Source of the DNA: Heligmosomoides polygyrus polygyrus
Lineage: Eukaryota; Nematoda; Chromadorea; Rhabditida; Heligmosomidae
DNA length: 64,000 nt
Direction of reading: 5' to 3'
NCBI GenBank assembly: GCA_947396885.1
Contig: OX377202.1
Location: 64,452,643-64,516,642 of the forward strand
Position numbers and translations under genes: made by a program. Position 1 is the stretch's first letter; each line of letters opens with the position of its first letter. A model generated the notes under the pieces. The model ran no database searches and was not told the origin of the DNA. It was given only the letters and a program-made list of their open reading frames with translations. This document shows, piece by piece, positions 46,301 through 55,511 of this stretch.

Positions 46301-49300
46301 AACAAAATATCAGGTTGGTGCATAAGTTCTCGGACATTTGGGGCATGAAATATTTATTATCACAACATTCGAACAACAATATCAAATCATTTGAAGTAAC
46401 CACCCTTTACATCAGTTGTCTTTCGCCAACGTGCTGGTAAGTCATGGATGCCTTTTCTCCAAAACGTGGCCGGTTGTGATTCGAAAAATGTGAGCAGTGC
46501 CTCCTTGACATCCTCTCGGTTCCTAAATTGCTGGCCGTCCAAATAGCGTTGAAGGCTTGAAAACAAGTGATAATCAGAAGGAGCGAGATCTGGTGAGTAA
46601 AGTGGATGTGGAAGAACGGTCCATCCATAGTCCGCCAACTCAGCCGCCGTCGCTCTAGCAATATGCAGTCTAGCGTTGTCGTTTTGAAAATACACCTTCA
46701 CTTGCTCTCCTCTTGTGGTTTGAAGGTGGGCCCTCAACTTCCTCAGTTGGTTGACGTAAACCTCTGCCGTCACTGCTATCCCTTCGTCCAGCAGCTCCCA
46801 GTATTCTACGCCAAGAACGCTCCCCCAAATGCATAGCATCACCTTTTTCACATGAAGGTCGGAAACGTCGGACGTCCTCTGTCTCTCTAGTTGCGTCAAC
46901 CCACTGTGTACGCCGGTGATAATTAGAGTGGAGTATCCACTTCTCATCCACGGTGACAAGGTTGTCCAGCCATCCGAGGGTACGTCTGAGGGTAAGGAGA
47001 GACAGAGCGACATCGGCTCTGCGCTCCATGTCATGTTGTGTCAAATCGTGAGGTACCCAGCGACCCAAATTTTGCACCTTGCCAATCGACTTCAATCCTC
47101 GAACGACTGTTGAGTGACTAACACCAAGAGTGCTTGATAGTTCGCTAGTGGTTTGGTATGGGTCCGCTTCCACTCTACTTCGGAGACCATCCAAATCCAG
47201 TGTCATCGGACGCCCTTCTCGTTCATTATCTTCAACGGAGAATTCACCAACTCCAAACTTCGAGAACCGCTGGCACACAGTATTTCGAGCAGGAGCACTC
47301 TCTATGTAAACATCCTTCAGGCGACGATACGATTCGTTGGCATTGAGACCAGATTGATGCAGGAATAACATGACGTGCCGAATATGCGTCTCAGTTGGGA
47401 TGAATTGCTAAGCCATAATAGCTGACGTTAACAACGCAGAAGTAAATGTTAGGAAGTGAGAAATTTGGCGGGAAAATGCGCTTTCAATTCAGGAGGGATC
47501 AAATGTCCGAGAGCCTGTGCACCAACCTAATATTACGAGAAGGCGAGGGGCGGTATCCCTTGCCTAACACGATACCTGCCAACGAACCCCAAAGATATGG
47601 TAGTTGACCATTCCTAGTCCCGACACAATAGAAAGATACAAGATAAAACCACGAACAAAGAAGCCTCTTCTCGAAAGACCCGACGCAAAACATGAACCAG
47701 GATGAGCAGCTCCTCTTGACCACCCGGATACGAGCAAGATGAGCGAGCGACAGGAAGATCCCTCTTGATGGCCTAGGTGTGGACGAGTAAGAAGAACGAC
47801 GTGCACGGTTTCCCTCCGAGACGACAAAACCTGCAACAACCCCGTTTTCCCTTTTCCAAAAGCGTCCCGTCTCATTTGCAGGCAGTCCCTTTTATGGCGC
47901 CCCTAGCAGCGGGAATTCAAACCATGATTTATTGATCTCTGGATTTGGTATCTTGGCGATCATAGCAAATGGCGGCACTACCCACGATTAAATATACTTG
48001 AGATTTATGGAGAAACAATATCAAACCTTAATGGTTTGTTTCGCCACCTCCCTTCAGACAAGCCAGCGGCCAGATTCATCAATCGCTAAGGCCAGATCAA
48101 GATTAGCCTACAACCTACTCGTGGGTGAAGCTAACAAGGGAAGGATACCAGCGGCCAGATTCTTCAATCGCTTACCGCCATCTAACGGTGAAAATACTGC
48201 AGGACCTGATGGTAATGGATGTGATATCGGGAGTTCTGCTGTACTTTCAACGCTAGAGGGCGGTAAACGGTTAATGAATCTGGCCCTAGGTGACCATGGC
48301 GCTTTGAGATGAGATGTATTAGGTTGTCTGGAAAGTTCTCAGCGTTTTGAGTGCTTCACTTTGAACTACCGTAACTTTTTCAAATCTTATCGGATTTAGT
48401 CGAAATAAGCACCATTCGAATCAGCACAATTTTGCCAACGGGCTACAGTCCACTTATTCCATCACCGAAAAAATTAGGTGGTTGAGATTTGACAAAATCC
48501 ACGAGAGCTGATTTGGCTTGGCCCTGATAGGTCCCAGCGAGAACGGTCTGAAAGTGTTTGAAAAGGGGTATTCGGTTGGTGAGAGGTCTGGAGAATAGGG
48601 CGGGTAAGGCGGAACTTCAACCCTTAATTCGTTCAATCTTCGAATAGTGATTTGTGAAACGTGTGAGCGGGCGTTATCGTGCCAAAGAATGGGCCTCTTC
48701 TGCTCTTGCTGGCTGATGTTGACGCAGTCTTCGGTGCATTTCGTCGATTTCCTTACAGTACGACCCTGCTGTGATCGTCTGGCCTGGTACTAAAAAGTTG
48801 TAGTAGATCGCACCAGCCGACGACCACACAGTGACATTACCTTTTTTGGTGGAGGTTCGCCTTTGGAAAATGCTCGTCGGCGTCCAACCACTGTCCGGAA
48901 CGTTTCCTGTTTCCACACAGAATCCACTTTTCATCACAAGTGAGTCAGCTTTGTTGCGTAAAACAAGAGGAGAACAAATCTCGAAACGTGACAATTTTTG
49001 CCGCTCACTCAACTCGTGGAGCACCCACTTTTCGAGCTTTTTCGCCTTACTAAGGCGTTTCAAAGCATCAGTTCTACTGACGTCTAGCTCTTCCGCTATA
49101 CCGCAGACTGTTTGGGATGGTTCAGCTTCCACCAATTCCTTTAACTCGTCGTGCAAGATTGCTCTAGGTCGCCTGCTAGGGGTCATCCTCGACGCTGAAA
49201 TCTCCGGTCCGAAATTTACTGAACCACTGGCACACAGTGCTTTCTCCAACACTATTGGGTCCCGACACCTGATTGACTTGTCGAGTTGTCCCGGCCGCGG

Positions 49301-52300
49301 GTTGTCAAGTTAAAATAAAATATTGATCGAAAATGCTCCCTCGACACACTTCAATAAGCCCGTAAGGAACAGAAATATAAAGCAACGTTGCATTGAAGCA
49401 TAAATTATTAAGTCGGATGAGCGAAAAATTCTGTAAAGAAAATAGCATTAATGCGCAATGCAAGCCGAAGTTTCACTCAATAATGGACGAATGAAAATAG
49501 TAACATAAAACGCTGAGAACTTTCCGGACAACCTAATATAATATATCACTGTATGCGGATTCAAACGCTGATGAAAAGATGTATGCTGAACGCATTTGTG
49601 GACGGAATTTTGGGCCATTTTCAGTTTGGCTCCTGAGCCCCTGCACGCGGAGCCATAGGTATACTGAATGCTAACGCCTGCACCCTTTGATGGTGATATC
49701 AAATTTGCTTATTTAACTATACCTAACTTAAAGCAGCTCTTTTAGAATTATTTCACTAATTATTTCACTCTTTTGAGTACGCTATTTCTCAGTCCTCTGC
49801 GCTGAATCTGCTGGACAGCTGCACACTAAGTTCTTTTACCTAGCACACCTCATAGTGTTCTCCTACTACTCACACTTTCCGTTGGGTTATTTTTCATAGC
49901 TGAATTTGACTGTTTGACTAACACTGTGTTCTCTTTCTCCGTTATGTTTTAAAGGCGCACTTCTGGTGCAGTAAATAAATAAATAAATAAATAAATCACT
50001 AGAGGAGGGACTCAAGAGGAGTGGAAACTGCGCTAGCGGCCGAGTAGTGATGACGCAGTGGGTGCACGGGCGACGTGTTTCGACCCTGCAATGATGCAGA
50101 ACTTTCGCTCTTTTTAAAGAAGACCCGCCACGAAAAGGACCAACCAACGCTTTCTACGTTAAACCTACGTTTGCCAGAAAGGAGAGCAGTTTTATTGGTG
50201 CTATTGTACTTTCACGACTCCAGAGTGGAAGTTTCTTCGGCTAAGCATAGCCTAGAAAATTTGTTTAAGGCTCCGTTCACCAGCGTACGGTTGTTTTTAA
50301 GATTGCGATTGGTTGGAAACGTCCTAAATATAGAATTAGACGTACATTTCTTTTTACCATTCAAAGGCATGTGCAAAGGCTTCACCTCTCATGTATTGAC
50401 ACACGGTAAAGAGTTCCAACTCCACTCCCTTAACCAAATTCTTCGAATTCTTCGAGTGGGAACTCTTCGCTCATGTACACTCAGTTTCCAGCCGTTAGGT
50501 TCAGAACGTTTCTAACGTATTCGCGGTATGCTGCCGGATACCGGTCAGTCCCCCGGGACGTTTGATACATCATTTCAGCATTGTTTCCCTACTAATATCA
50601 TAGAACACTGCCCCTGCAGCGACTGCAGTGGTTTTTATCCACTGCAGCTGTTATGTTTGAAACATTTCGTGGTGTTATTTCACATTTGCTAATATAACGC
50701 ATTCCTTGTCTTCTCGTCTCGTTTACCGACGATTCATAATAAACAAGATCTCCGTACTAGTACGAAATTTTCAGTAGACGAGTCCTTTCTGACGATTTCA
50801 CATAGAGTGTTCATTTTTTTGTTCCTTTAGAAAGTGCAAAACTTCTGCATCACCGGGAGCGGAACCATAAACTAACCTGTCCCAATACGCTGCTCATCCA
50901 CCCACTGCGCCAGCACTACTCGATGGTCAGCTTCCACACCTCTTGAGCTCCCTATCCTGTGATTGACCCGCACTGCGGGCAGGCAGAGAGCTAAGGAGCC
51001 GAACAGGAAATGATCCATAACTCCGCTCACGGACGCGTTTAGCAGATCTGGACACGCATATTTGGAATCAGCGTTCGAAGCCACATCCAGTGACATCTCA
51101 AAGTGTCATGGTCACCTGATTTCCTTCCCTTGTATGTTGGGCCTCTCATGGCTGTTTCACTGCGCCCAAGTGGGGACATACCTGATCTAAATTCTCTGTA
51201 CTTCCACGCCTTTTCACAGCTGTTCACCACTACTTCTGTGACCGTGGAGAGGCTTCTAGATATTCAGATGTTTTAACTCCATATCCAAAATTTAAGAGCT
51301 GGTTAATCCGTTGATCGTCATCCCGCCGAAAAATCGCCAGGTAACGAACAACAAAACGATGAACGAGCTCTATTCTGTGGTCAAGTAAATTGGTGTAGTG
51401 TTACTTTTCAGAATAGAAACAGTTTCTCTGAAGCGCTTTTCTGCACGGTTATCCTCCGACTCGGACGCTGCACCAGGTGAAGCAGCAGCTGAGGAGGAAG
51501 AAGAAGTAGCCTCAATTTCATCATCGCACACCTCCTCAGAGCATGTTGAGACTGCGGATATTCCTCGCGTTTCTTCTCCAGGCCAACCTGATCAGCTGTC
51601 TTCCACCAGAGGTAGAATAAACCCTCCGCTACTTCCAGCACCAACAGTTGTTGACGATCAAAGTTATAGGTAGTCCTGTGGAAGAATCGCCTTCTGCTGA
51701 GCACTCACCATCTGCCATGGAGAAGGAAGAGGCTAAGGATGAGATTAGACGTCTTCTTGGGGATCTTCCACCGATCGCCAGACCGAGGTCAAAGGTAAGA
51801 GATTTGCGATCAATTAACACGAACAGTACGAGTAAGAGCCTCTATATTGAGTCTCTGGCAGTACTTGACAACTTTGCAAAGTCAAACTTTTGGCAGAACA
51901 AACGCTCCTGAGAGACTGAAAGAGGTCTCAAATACAGTGCATTTCATAATTGAAGGGCCATGCTAAATTTGTCATCTCGAAGCTCCCTTAAACTATCAAA
52001 ACCTGTCGTTGAATTGGACACACTTGGGAAAAAACACAGGTGCACACATTTTCCGGAAACTTAGACTCCCTGTACTTTCTTTACTTGTCTGATAACTTTT
52101 TTGATTTTAACATAACATAGGTCCACTTGGAGGCATCGCCCTCTTCTCACGCGAAAGCAACAATTGAGCGAAAAAGAACGCCCTTTTGAGAGTCTCAGAA
52201 ACTTTATTTGCTAACCTATTGACCAAATTTTCCAACTCGATGAACATTTAAGAGTTGACCTTTTTGAAGTGAACAGTCCACACGCGCGGTGTACGTGATG

Positions 52301-55300
52301 TCCTTCGGACTTCAGGCAGAGTTCCCTCGAGTCGTACCTCATGCTTTGACGGCTGTGGACAAACGGGAGCGTATTGATATCTGTGTCACTCCTCTGCTGA
52401 ACCGTCATTGGATCGACTTCATCATCCCGATACTTGAGAAGAGTTGCTTTCACGACAATTTGGTACATCATAAGCACTGAGTTAACATTGATGAGTTGCC
52501 CGAACTACAGCCGAAACGTCTTGACCACGATAGAAAAGAGCTGCCTTCCTTCTGGTGGAACATCAACTGCGCAGTATTTTGGGAGTTAGTTCCTACCGGT
52601 TGCGGGGTGGACATGAACATGTTCTGTGCTCAGCTGGAGAAGATGAGCGAAATCTTACGCAATCGCCGTTCCAGAAAAACTTTTCTGCTTGTGGATAACG
52701 CCGGACCACACACATCGAAGAGGACACAAAAAATTAGAAGAACTCGGGATTGAACTTGTACTCTATCCGCCGTACTAGCCTGATCACGTCCACTGACTAT
52801 CTCTCCATTCTTTCTTCGCAGGAATAAAATTCACAAATCGGGAGTTTCACAAATCAAGTCAAAAATGATGTCAAAGACTTCTTTCCCTCCAAGTCAACAC
52901 AACCAAGCCGGAGTTCTTCGCTCGTGGGGTTCGCTCCTTACCGGAAAGTTTGCAATATTTGATAAATCATATTGGTGAATATTTTGCTGAGTGATAGTGG
53001 TTGTTAGCAAAGTAACTAGTTGAACATCGCTCTCAGACAGTTTAAAAACATTCCGGACAAACTAATACTTCACAAATTTCATGAAATCGACACTTACAGG
53101 ACACGAAACACAAATTTTAAAGGTACTGTCCACATAACTTCAGACGGCAAAGACAGGTTGTTTTGAATCTCACCACGCCTCTAGTCTAGGAACTTTCCGG
53201 ACAACTTAATAATTCCTTTGGTAGCTCAAACTACCTTCAGAGCATGTCCACTGAGCCCTGTAACTGCGAAGAAGATGAGGGGGCCTTTTGGCTTGTAAAC
53301 TGACTCTCAACCTACTTCGAGTTCCAATTACTGCTTTCGCTGGATGTCCTCGATACCCGTTGTGCTCTTTAAGGCGCCGTCCGAGTTCTCGAGCTTTTCT
53401 CTGTTTGCGGATCACAGTGCAAAGCAAGAAAGCCAAGGATCGTCCAGCAGCAGAGAGAGCGCCAAAAATGAAGAGCACAACCACGGACGGCAGCGGACTG
53501 TCATTTTCACAGATCCCCTTCATCGCTCCATTCCGCGTGAGTTCTCGTTCAAACAGCCCAAGAATTCAGGAATCCGACAGGAACGACTCTTGTAACTCAC
53601 TAGGAGTAGATGCCGCCAGCACCTCCGACCAATTTGCAGCTCGAAGTCTAACCGACTGTGTTCAGAGGCACCGAAAATCAATGCATAGCAAAGCATTTCC
53701 TCCACCGTATTTCACAGAAAAACGCATGGCGCATTCCTCGTAATGGTCGCTCGACCCCGACCTTATATTGCGGGATTTATTGCTAGGGTTTTTACAGCAA
53801 GTGAGACCTCATCTGCTTCATCACCGCCTCCAAAACCAGCCGTTCGCCTACCTGCGAAAGGAGGTAGAAGTGCGATAAGAGTCACGACAGAAACACAGGA
53901 GGATGACGTAAGTGTGAGGTATAAGATCCAACGTATTACTCCGAGAACGATTCAATTTCGGGACACATCCGATTCCAATGAAAGCCGCACAGTGTCGATT
54001 TTTATCGATCGAATCTACATTCCGGAGTTCTCCCGCTTGCTCCATCCTAGCTTTGATAACGTCAAGGTATACGTAGACTGGTGAGTGATGGATTACCATA
54101 TCTCTGGTGGCATGTGGTGACCGATATAATCGTAGGTTCTTCCTGGATTATCCACTGGAGGAGTCGAGAACGCCTATGGCCATCCCTCTGCCTCGAATTC
54201 CGGATTCACCAGGCCTCTTCGTGTATAAAAAAGGTGAGTTTCGGAAGCGATTCCGTCTTAAAACAGTCATTAAGAAGCATACTCTATGCATTTCATAATC
54301 GGAGACAGGGTTGGTCTAATTTGAGCTTAGGCCTCGGCAGTACCAAAAGGATGATGATCGGCTAAATCCATTTGGACACACTTTTCATTAGACGCCACAT
54401 CGTGAACATGTCTTGACGTTACAGCGTCAGAGGAATGATTTATCGGCGTTTTCCTATCACACATCCACATCACGATGGAACGTACGTTAGAATTGCAGTT
54501 CGCGTATGTGGGAGGTGGCTACAGCAGGGACCGAATTCGTCAACGATTAAACTCGCCGGTACGAGCGGTGTAAGAGGTAGAGCTACCCACGATGAAGACT
54601 CCATCTCTATCCCTTCTCTTATCTCCACACATTGTACTCCGCTTACCCGCAGGTTATGATAAGAAATATCGCCTTATAAGGCGTAGAGATTATGCTTCTC
54701 GTCGATCTTCCCGTCGGTTATATCGTAAATACCCGTGAGTTCAATCGTTGATGAATCCGGCCCCAGTACAGCATCACCAGCATCTGCGCGCAAACACGCG
54801 TCCGTGCTGGACGTTGATCCAAAGAGATCTAGGTGTAATCTGTGTCCAAAAGGATGAATGGTTATAGGCCCACAGCGTCAATAACTGGTAGCAGTTTTGA
54901 AATGAAGACCGGTAACTGCTGCATGGTTTCGTTTTTCTCTATTTTTTAGGCAATAGAGAAGAGTGCTTACCATTAGACTAGAGAGCCGTTGGGCGTAAGA
55001 CCCAACACTTCACCCACCTCTAACAGATAATGAAACACCTTGTTTGGGTAAGAAAGAGACGTCACAAATAGCGTAAGCTGTAGAAATCCCTCGACTGTAG
55101 ATCACATTGGCAACATCATGAACTAATTGAGGAGGTAGGGGCACATCACCCTATTTCGCACTCCCTTAGATTCACACTTGTAGAGTTCCATCTGTCGCGC
55201 CGTCGCGTTGCCTTGTTGGAGCAGTGGCTGGAGCTCGGCAACCGCCTCGACTTCACTTTGATCACGGAAGGAGAAGACAGCGAGGAACTGGCCGTAGCAC

Positions 55301-55488
55301 AACTCGAGCTTAGTCGAACTGCCACCGATGAGACCACAACTATCCAGTGTGAGTGACGTTTCCCTGCTGTCAAACCTAAATCTGCTAAAGTAACTTTTCC
55401 AGTTCTCGACATCAACGGAGAGCACTACGCCGATTTGGACCTTGTCATCTCCTATTCTTCAGACATCTTTGATTGTTTACGGAGTTGA
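29512..55488 (+). CDS. mks-5: RPGRIP1L / MKS-5 homologue, ciliary transition-zone scaffold (25 exons)
   Basis: A homologue of vertebrate RPGRIP1L and C. elegans MKS-5, which in those species organises the transition zone at the ciliary base and recruits the MKS and NPHP modules. Exons inferred from GT/AG and phase: 29512-29636, 29699-29813, 29865-29939, 30488-30594, 30653-30782, 30850-31046, 31119-31310, 32171-32246, 34021-34148, 34199-34295, 34359-34526, 34936-35166, 35232-35321, 39098-39226, 39294-39408, 39620-39768, 39831-39965, 43611-43727, 43792-43964, 51409-51794, 53374-53536, 53798-54080, 54136-54233, 55184-55348, 55403-55488. The sum is about 1240 codons, close to the family's length. 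Phases agree at every junction except problems near 35322 and 51650. Family hallmarks include FFDFELQTTPI, IRSIAYGTQ and LDYPLEESRTP. Four introns exceed 2.5 kb and are full of transposons. Individual splice sites are predictions. Confidence 0.88.
32171..34526 (+). CDS. mks-5: RPGRIP1L-like exons 8-11: acidic linker and second coiled coil
   Basis: Exon 8 (32171-32246) follows a strong ttcatttcag acceptor, carries an acidic then basic stretch (SEQSEDEAEISPLWED, GRKRKKK), and is needed to restore phase between exon 7 and exon 9. Exons 9-11 encode NSNDDDILERLYSDV, WKKMYAALYDELEKVRNMLL and the heptads up to LLLEEQIRSIAYGTQK, a block highly similar to the RPGRIP1L segment just before its first C2 domain. 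The intron between exons 8 and 9 contains a CR1-like relic. Confidence 0.85.
32296..32332. repeat. (TTTAT)n-like microsatellite
   Basis: tttatttatatttatttata with imperfect continuation, just downstream of exon 8. Confidence 0.85.
32500..33860 (-). pseudogene. CR1/jockey-like non-LTR retrotransposon relic in intron 8
   Basis: Reading the minus strand, blocks occur in the right order for a CR1-like reverse transcriptase: a segment before the palm (TPDDVPSYFVRKVITAISHL), motif A VEIVCFDFMKAFDKV, then KKADRIVHKLVKSLKTKTNL followed by AYKTYVKPLLANVKPPDWN, and a C-terminal RRRYDLITICKLINGM. The RT catalytic YADD region was not found. Many stops and frameshifts show it is old. It lies antisense to the host gene. 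Boundaries are approximate. Confidence 0.7.
34936..35398 (+). CDS. mks-5: RPGRIP1L-like exons 12-13: first C2 domain, with a disrupted end
   Basis: Exon 12 encodes the start of the C2 domain, including FFDFELQTTPILTKQTTTL, the most diagnostic RPGRIP1 family motif, then VVSNLFVHYIES. Exon 13 gives GIIIEMYSPQNANYTLLAAG and VVNLKPLIQ and ends with a normal donor at 35322. The expected continuation (EGQFLFGSLDTG, similar to the human NGRIFCTASLIG strand) lies only 21 nt further, at 35342-35377, in a frame not reachable by normal splicing, followed by a donor-like gtatgt at 35399. An alternative start for exon 12 is 34927. Confidence 0.75.
35779..37471. mobile_element. 1.7-kb TA-flanked inverted-repeat element in intron 13
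   Basis: The ends read CAGGGTGTCTCAAAAA and its complement, with TA at 35777-35778 and 37472-37473. Similarity continues inward over roughly 100 bp or more (gtatacactgtttgaaaagt, agacgagtgcatggcgcatt). No transposase is present. The interior holds a second inverted pair (35894-35950 against 36280-36345), a GC-rich block (36360-36540) and a 20-nt G run. Ends of this type are seen in Tc1/mariner-derived non-autonomous elements. Confidence 0.85.
36931..36950. repeat. Poly-G tract (20 nt)
   Basis: Twenty consecutive G on the + strand inside the inverted-repeat element. Prone to quadruplex formation and to length error in assembly. Confidence 0.95.
37610..37722. repeat. Minisatellite array related to the 43-bp family
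   Basis: About 2.5 units of gtagacgtgccgaacac plus tcggcaaccgtgcatggcga. Spacing and core words match the arrays at 9577 and 38441. Confidence 0.75.
37870..38410. repeat. ATCGAT-rich tandem repeat
   Basis: Three diverged copies of a segment with gtttttgaa, tatcgatc, ccatcaatc and gatattg words, at about 37870-37935, 38245-38305 and 38345-38405. Confidence 0.7.
38441..38604. repeat. 43-bp minisatellite (about four units)
   Basis: Units of gattcagatgacgtg/gaaaacgtcgc/atgacgtgcatggg type, period about 42-43 bp, diverged from each other more than those at 9577-9798. Confidence 0.8.
39098..39965 (+). CDS. mks-5: RPGRIP1L-like exons 14-17: end of first C2 and central C2 domain
   Basis: Exon 14 (VGELKLLAVDSGAVIATLKY) matches the last strands of the first C2. 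Exons 15-17 form a second C2: AFEVLTVMVHRCTGLDKLRR, then GELEVCVIYEFFSFSPYFTS, WSLPSDALQSYL, ITFFLFENRA and LSLPLVPLTQNKPIKGSFEM, aligning with VYKFFDFPDHDT...LVPLLPLAQDKCIRGSFEL of the human protein. Exon 16 starts after ggttttag at 39620, which both fits phase 1 and gives glycine at the junction. The calcium-binding acidic loops typical of canonical C2 domains are not evident, as is usual for this family. Confidence 0.85.
40824..42271 (-). pseudogene. RTE-II reverse transcriptase (intronic copy), palm mutated
   Basis: 42271 to about 41290 is open through WKGWCPADWLTEFFNQ, SYRPIRLLSHTVKIFGRIVD and CGTVDPIHAVRLLLEKHG. A frameshift near 41285 then moves coding to 41285-40824 with FAFLDLEKAFDRVPREV (motif A), VGVHQGSALSPLFFVVVMDA and the catalytic box changed from YADD to YAND. 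Another shift near 40880 leads to the C-terminus, readable to 40250. The D-to-N change alone would abolish polymerase activity. Confidence 0.87.
42369..43028 (-). pseudogene. RTE-II endonuclease (intronic copy), frameshifted
   Basis: Two frames cover the domain: 43028-42711 with ETMERRKIDFCAMQETRWS, GVGMIVSERIRDAIAS and HFFSAYSPPTGC, and 42662-42369 with DMIVVAGDINGNVGA and TQIDYVLVRRRDQGL. They are separated by an in-frame stop near 42709-42711. The leader-proximal LNVGTL block has become MNKGTLTGH. Confidence 0.85.
43611..43964 (+). CDS. mks-5: RPGRIP1L-like exons 18-19: last C2 strand and acidic linker
   Basis: Exon 18 (GVYLDVTVMWKLAL) supplies the final beta strand of the central C2, as in SIRVSLKWKL of RPGRIP1L. 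Exon 19 encodes a Ser/Pro/Glu-rich disordered linker (SSSLDDEYSPVSLVSPNIPS). The 3.6-kb intron before exon 18 holds the antisense full-length RTE-II; the 7.4-kb intron after exon 19 holds two mariners and three R1 repeats. Exon 19 ends in phase 2, matching exon 20. Confidence 0.82.
44395..44600 (-). repeat. R1 repeat, copy E (partial)
   Basis: The minus-oriented 3' two thirds of R1, recognisable by aggccaaccataccttcc, tgaattggtaccagac and tgacttgtccatcg. It ends where the tggccaccgcaagtca block should begin. Confidence 0.7.
44785..45075 (-). repeat. R1 repeat, copy F
   Basis: Nearly complete minus-strand copy from gcgcagtcggaggagg to cagaagggattgagtaacgc. Confidence 0.85.
45970..46262 (+). 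repeat. R1 repeat, copy G
   Basis: Plus-strand copy from tggataaaggacgacg to tgctccactcgccct, 48 bp upstream of the MAR-2 mariner end. Confidence 0.85.
46310..47530 (-). mobile_element. MAR-2 mariner in intron 19
   Basis: 1221 bp with TA at 46308-46309 and 47531-47532. Termini start TCAGGTTGGTGCATAAG (left) and TTAGGTTGGTGCACAGG (right, complement) and match over about 28 bp. One transposase gene on the minus strand. Confidence 0.93.
46387..47371 (-). pseudogene. MAR-2 mariner transposase with one frameshift
   Basis: The N-terminal half (47371 leftwards) has the mariner HTH region, the GRPM linker, WVPHDLTQHDMERRAD and the first aspartate in VTVDEKWI. Around 46870-46890 the frame shifts by one. 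The second half gives HVKKVMLCIWGSVLGVEYW, FQNDNARLHIAR and PHPLYSPDLAPSDYHLF, with 34 residues between the second and third aspartates (DD34D), ending in a normal C-terminus (HDLPARWRK). One indel is the only obvious lesion, so this is a relatively young copy. Confidence 0.9.
48153..48285. repeat. Snap-back inverted repeat, MITE-like
   Basis: Arms of 40 bp at 48153-48192 and 48246-48285 (ggccagattcttcaatcg against its complement with about 80% identity) around a 53-bp spacer. A partial third copy of the arm lies at 48067-48090. No TSD was identified. Confidence 0.65.
48319..49536 (-). mobile_element. MAR-3 mariner in intron 19
   Basis: 1218 bp with TA at 48317-48318 and 49537-49538. Ends begin TTAGGTTGTCTGGAAAG (left) and TTAGGTTGTCCGGAAAG (right, complement), matching for about 30 bp. 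A different subfamily from MAR-2, 788 bp away in the same orientation. Confidence 0.93.
48454..49252 (-). pseudogene. MAR-3 mariner transposase, several frameshifts
   Basis: The minus strand shows SRRPRAILHDELKELVEAEP and WVLHELSERQKLSRFEICS. The first catalytic block (CDEKWILC) is present only in a shifted frame near 48935, and the second aspartate block falls in a degraded stretch near 48690. The third region survives as PPYPPYSPDLSPTEYPFSN. Not functional. Confidence 0.87.
49537..51408. other. Rest of intron 19
   Basis: No gene supported. It has an (AAAT)n run at 49973-49997 and unassigned sequence. A 146-codon open frame at 50075-50515 has no recognised domain. Sequence at 50050-50090 loosely resembles pol III A and B boxes, but no tRNA fold follows. 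Confidence 0.5.
49973..49997. repeat. (AAAT)n microsatellite
   Basis: Six uninterrupted units of taaa. Confidence 0.95.
51409..51794 (+). CDS. mks-5: RPGRIP1L-like exon 20: acidic disordered region, one frameshift
   Basis: Starts after ttacttttcag and encodes ETVSLKRFSARLSS, a glutamate run (AAAEEEEEVAS), and SSSHTSSEHVETADI. A stop is met at 51669-51671 in this frame, but a second frame (VIGSPVEESPSAEHSP, DEIRRLLGDLPPIARPRS) continues seamlessly to the donor at 51795. The exon is one nucleotide too long for its flanking phases, so a single-base insertion near 51650 explains everything. It could be a sequencing error, a polymorphism or a real lesion. Confidence 0.75.
52289..53066 (+). pseudogene. 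Mariner transposase relic in intron 20
   Basis: Plus-strand remnants in the correct order: VVPHALTAVDKRERIDICVT, LLNRHWIDFI, a shifted DEK region, NINCAVFWELVPTGCGVDMN, LLVDNAGPHTSKRTQK with an aspartate, and YPPY.PDHVH.DYLS after stops. A right end like acattccggacaaactaa lies at 53046-53064. No matching left terminus was found, so it is probably truncated. A further solo end (ctttccggacaacttaa) is at 53186-53203. Confidence 0.75.
53374..54233 (+). CDS. mks-5: RPGRIP1L-like exons 21-23: linker and C-terminal C2 (RPGR-interacting-type) domain
   Basis: Exon 21 encodes a Ser-rich linker and TVIFTDPLHRSIP. Its phase-1 end joins exon 22 (from 53798) to give PPSETSS. Exon 22 continues with proline-rich sequence, then the first strands of the last C2-like domain (VSIFIDRIYIPEFSRLLH, NVKVYVDW). 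Exon 23 gives FFLDYPLEESRTPMAIPLPR, equivalent to the DLPLSETETPLSLRKPR motif of RPGRIP1L. In vertebrates this end of the protein binds RPGR or nephrocystin partners. The acceptor of exon 21 (ctctttaag) is the least certain. Confidence 0.85.
55184..55488 (+). CDS. mks-5: RPGRIP1L-like exons 24-25: C-terminus
   Basis: Exon 24 encodes EFHLSRRRVALLEQWLELGN and LDFTLITEGEDSEELAVAQL. Exon 25 encodes LDINGEHYADLDLVISYSSD and ends at TGA (55486-55488). Together they match the terminal half of the last C2 domain of RPGRIP1L (RLRFTVVSDP.. and ..GRLKVSLQA). The joined phases (1 and 1) are consistent. The intron between them is only 54 nt. Confidence 0.85.
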
Positions 55489-55505
55489 CGACTGCTTATC
55501 CTTAG

Positions 55506-55511
55506 AATAAA
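55506..55511 (+). terminator. Polyadenylation signal of the RPGRIP1L-like gene
   Basis: AATAAA located 18 nt after the stop codon, implying a very short 3' UTR, as is common in nematodes. Confidence 0.75.

Noticed and set aside
50040..50100. Possible tRNA-like A and B boxes (gacgcagtggg and tttcgaccc)
   Set aside because: No acceptor, anticodon or T-stem pairing could be drawn, so neither a tRNA nor a tRNA-derived SINE is supported.
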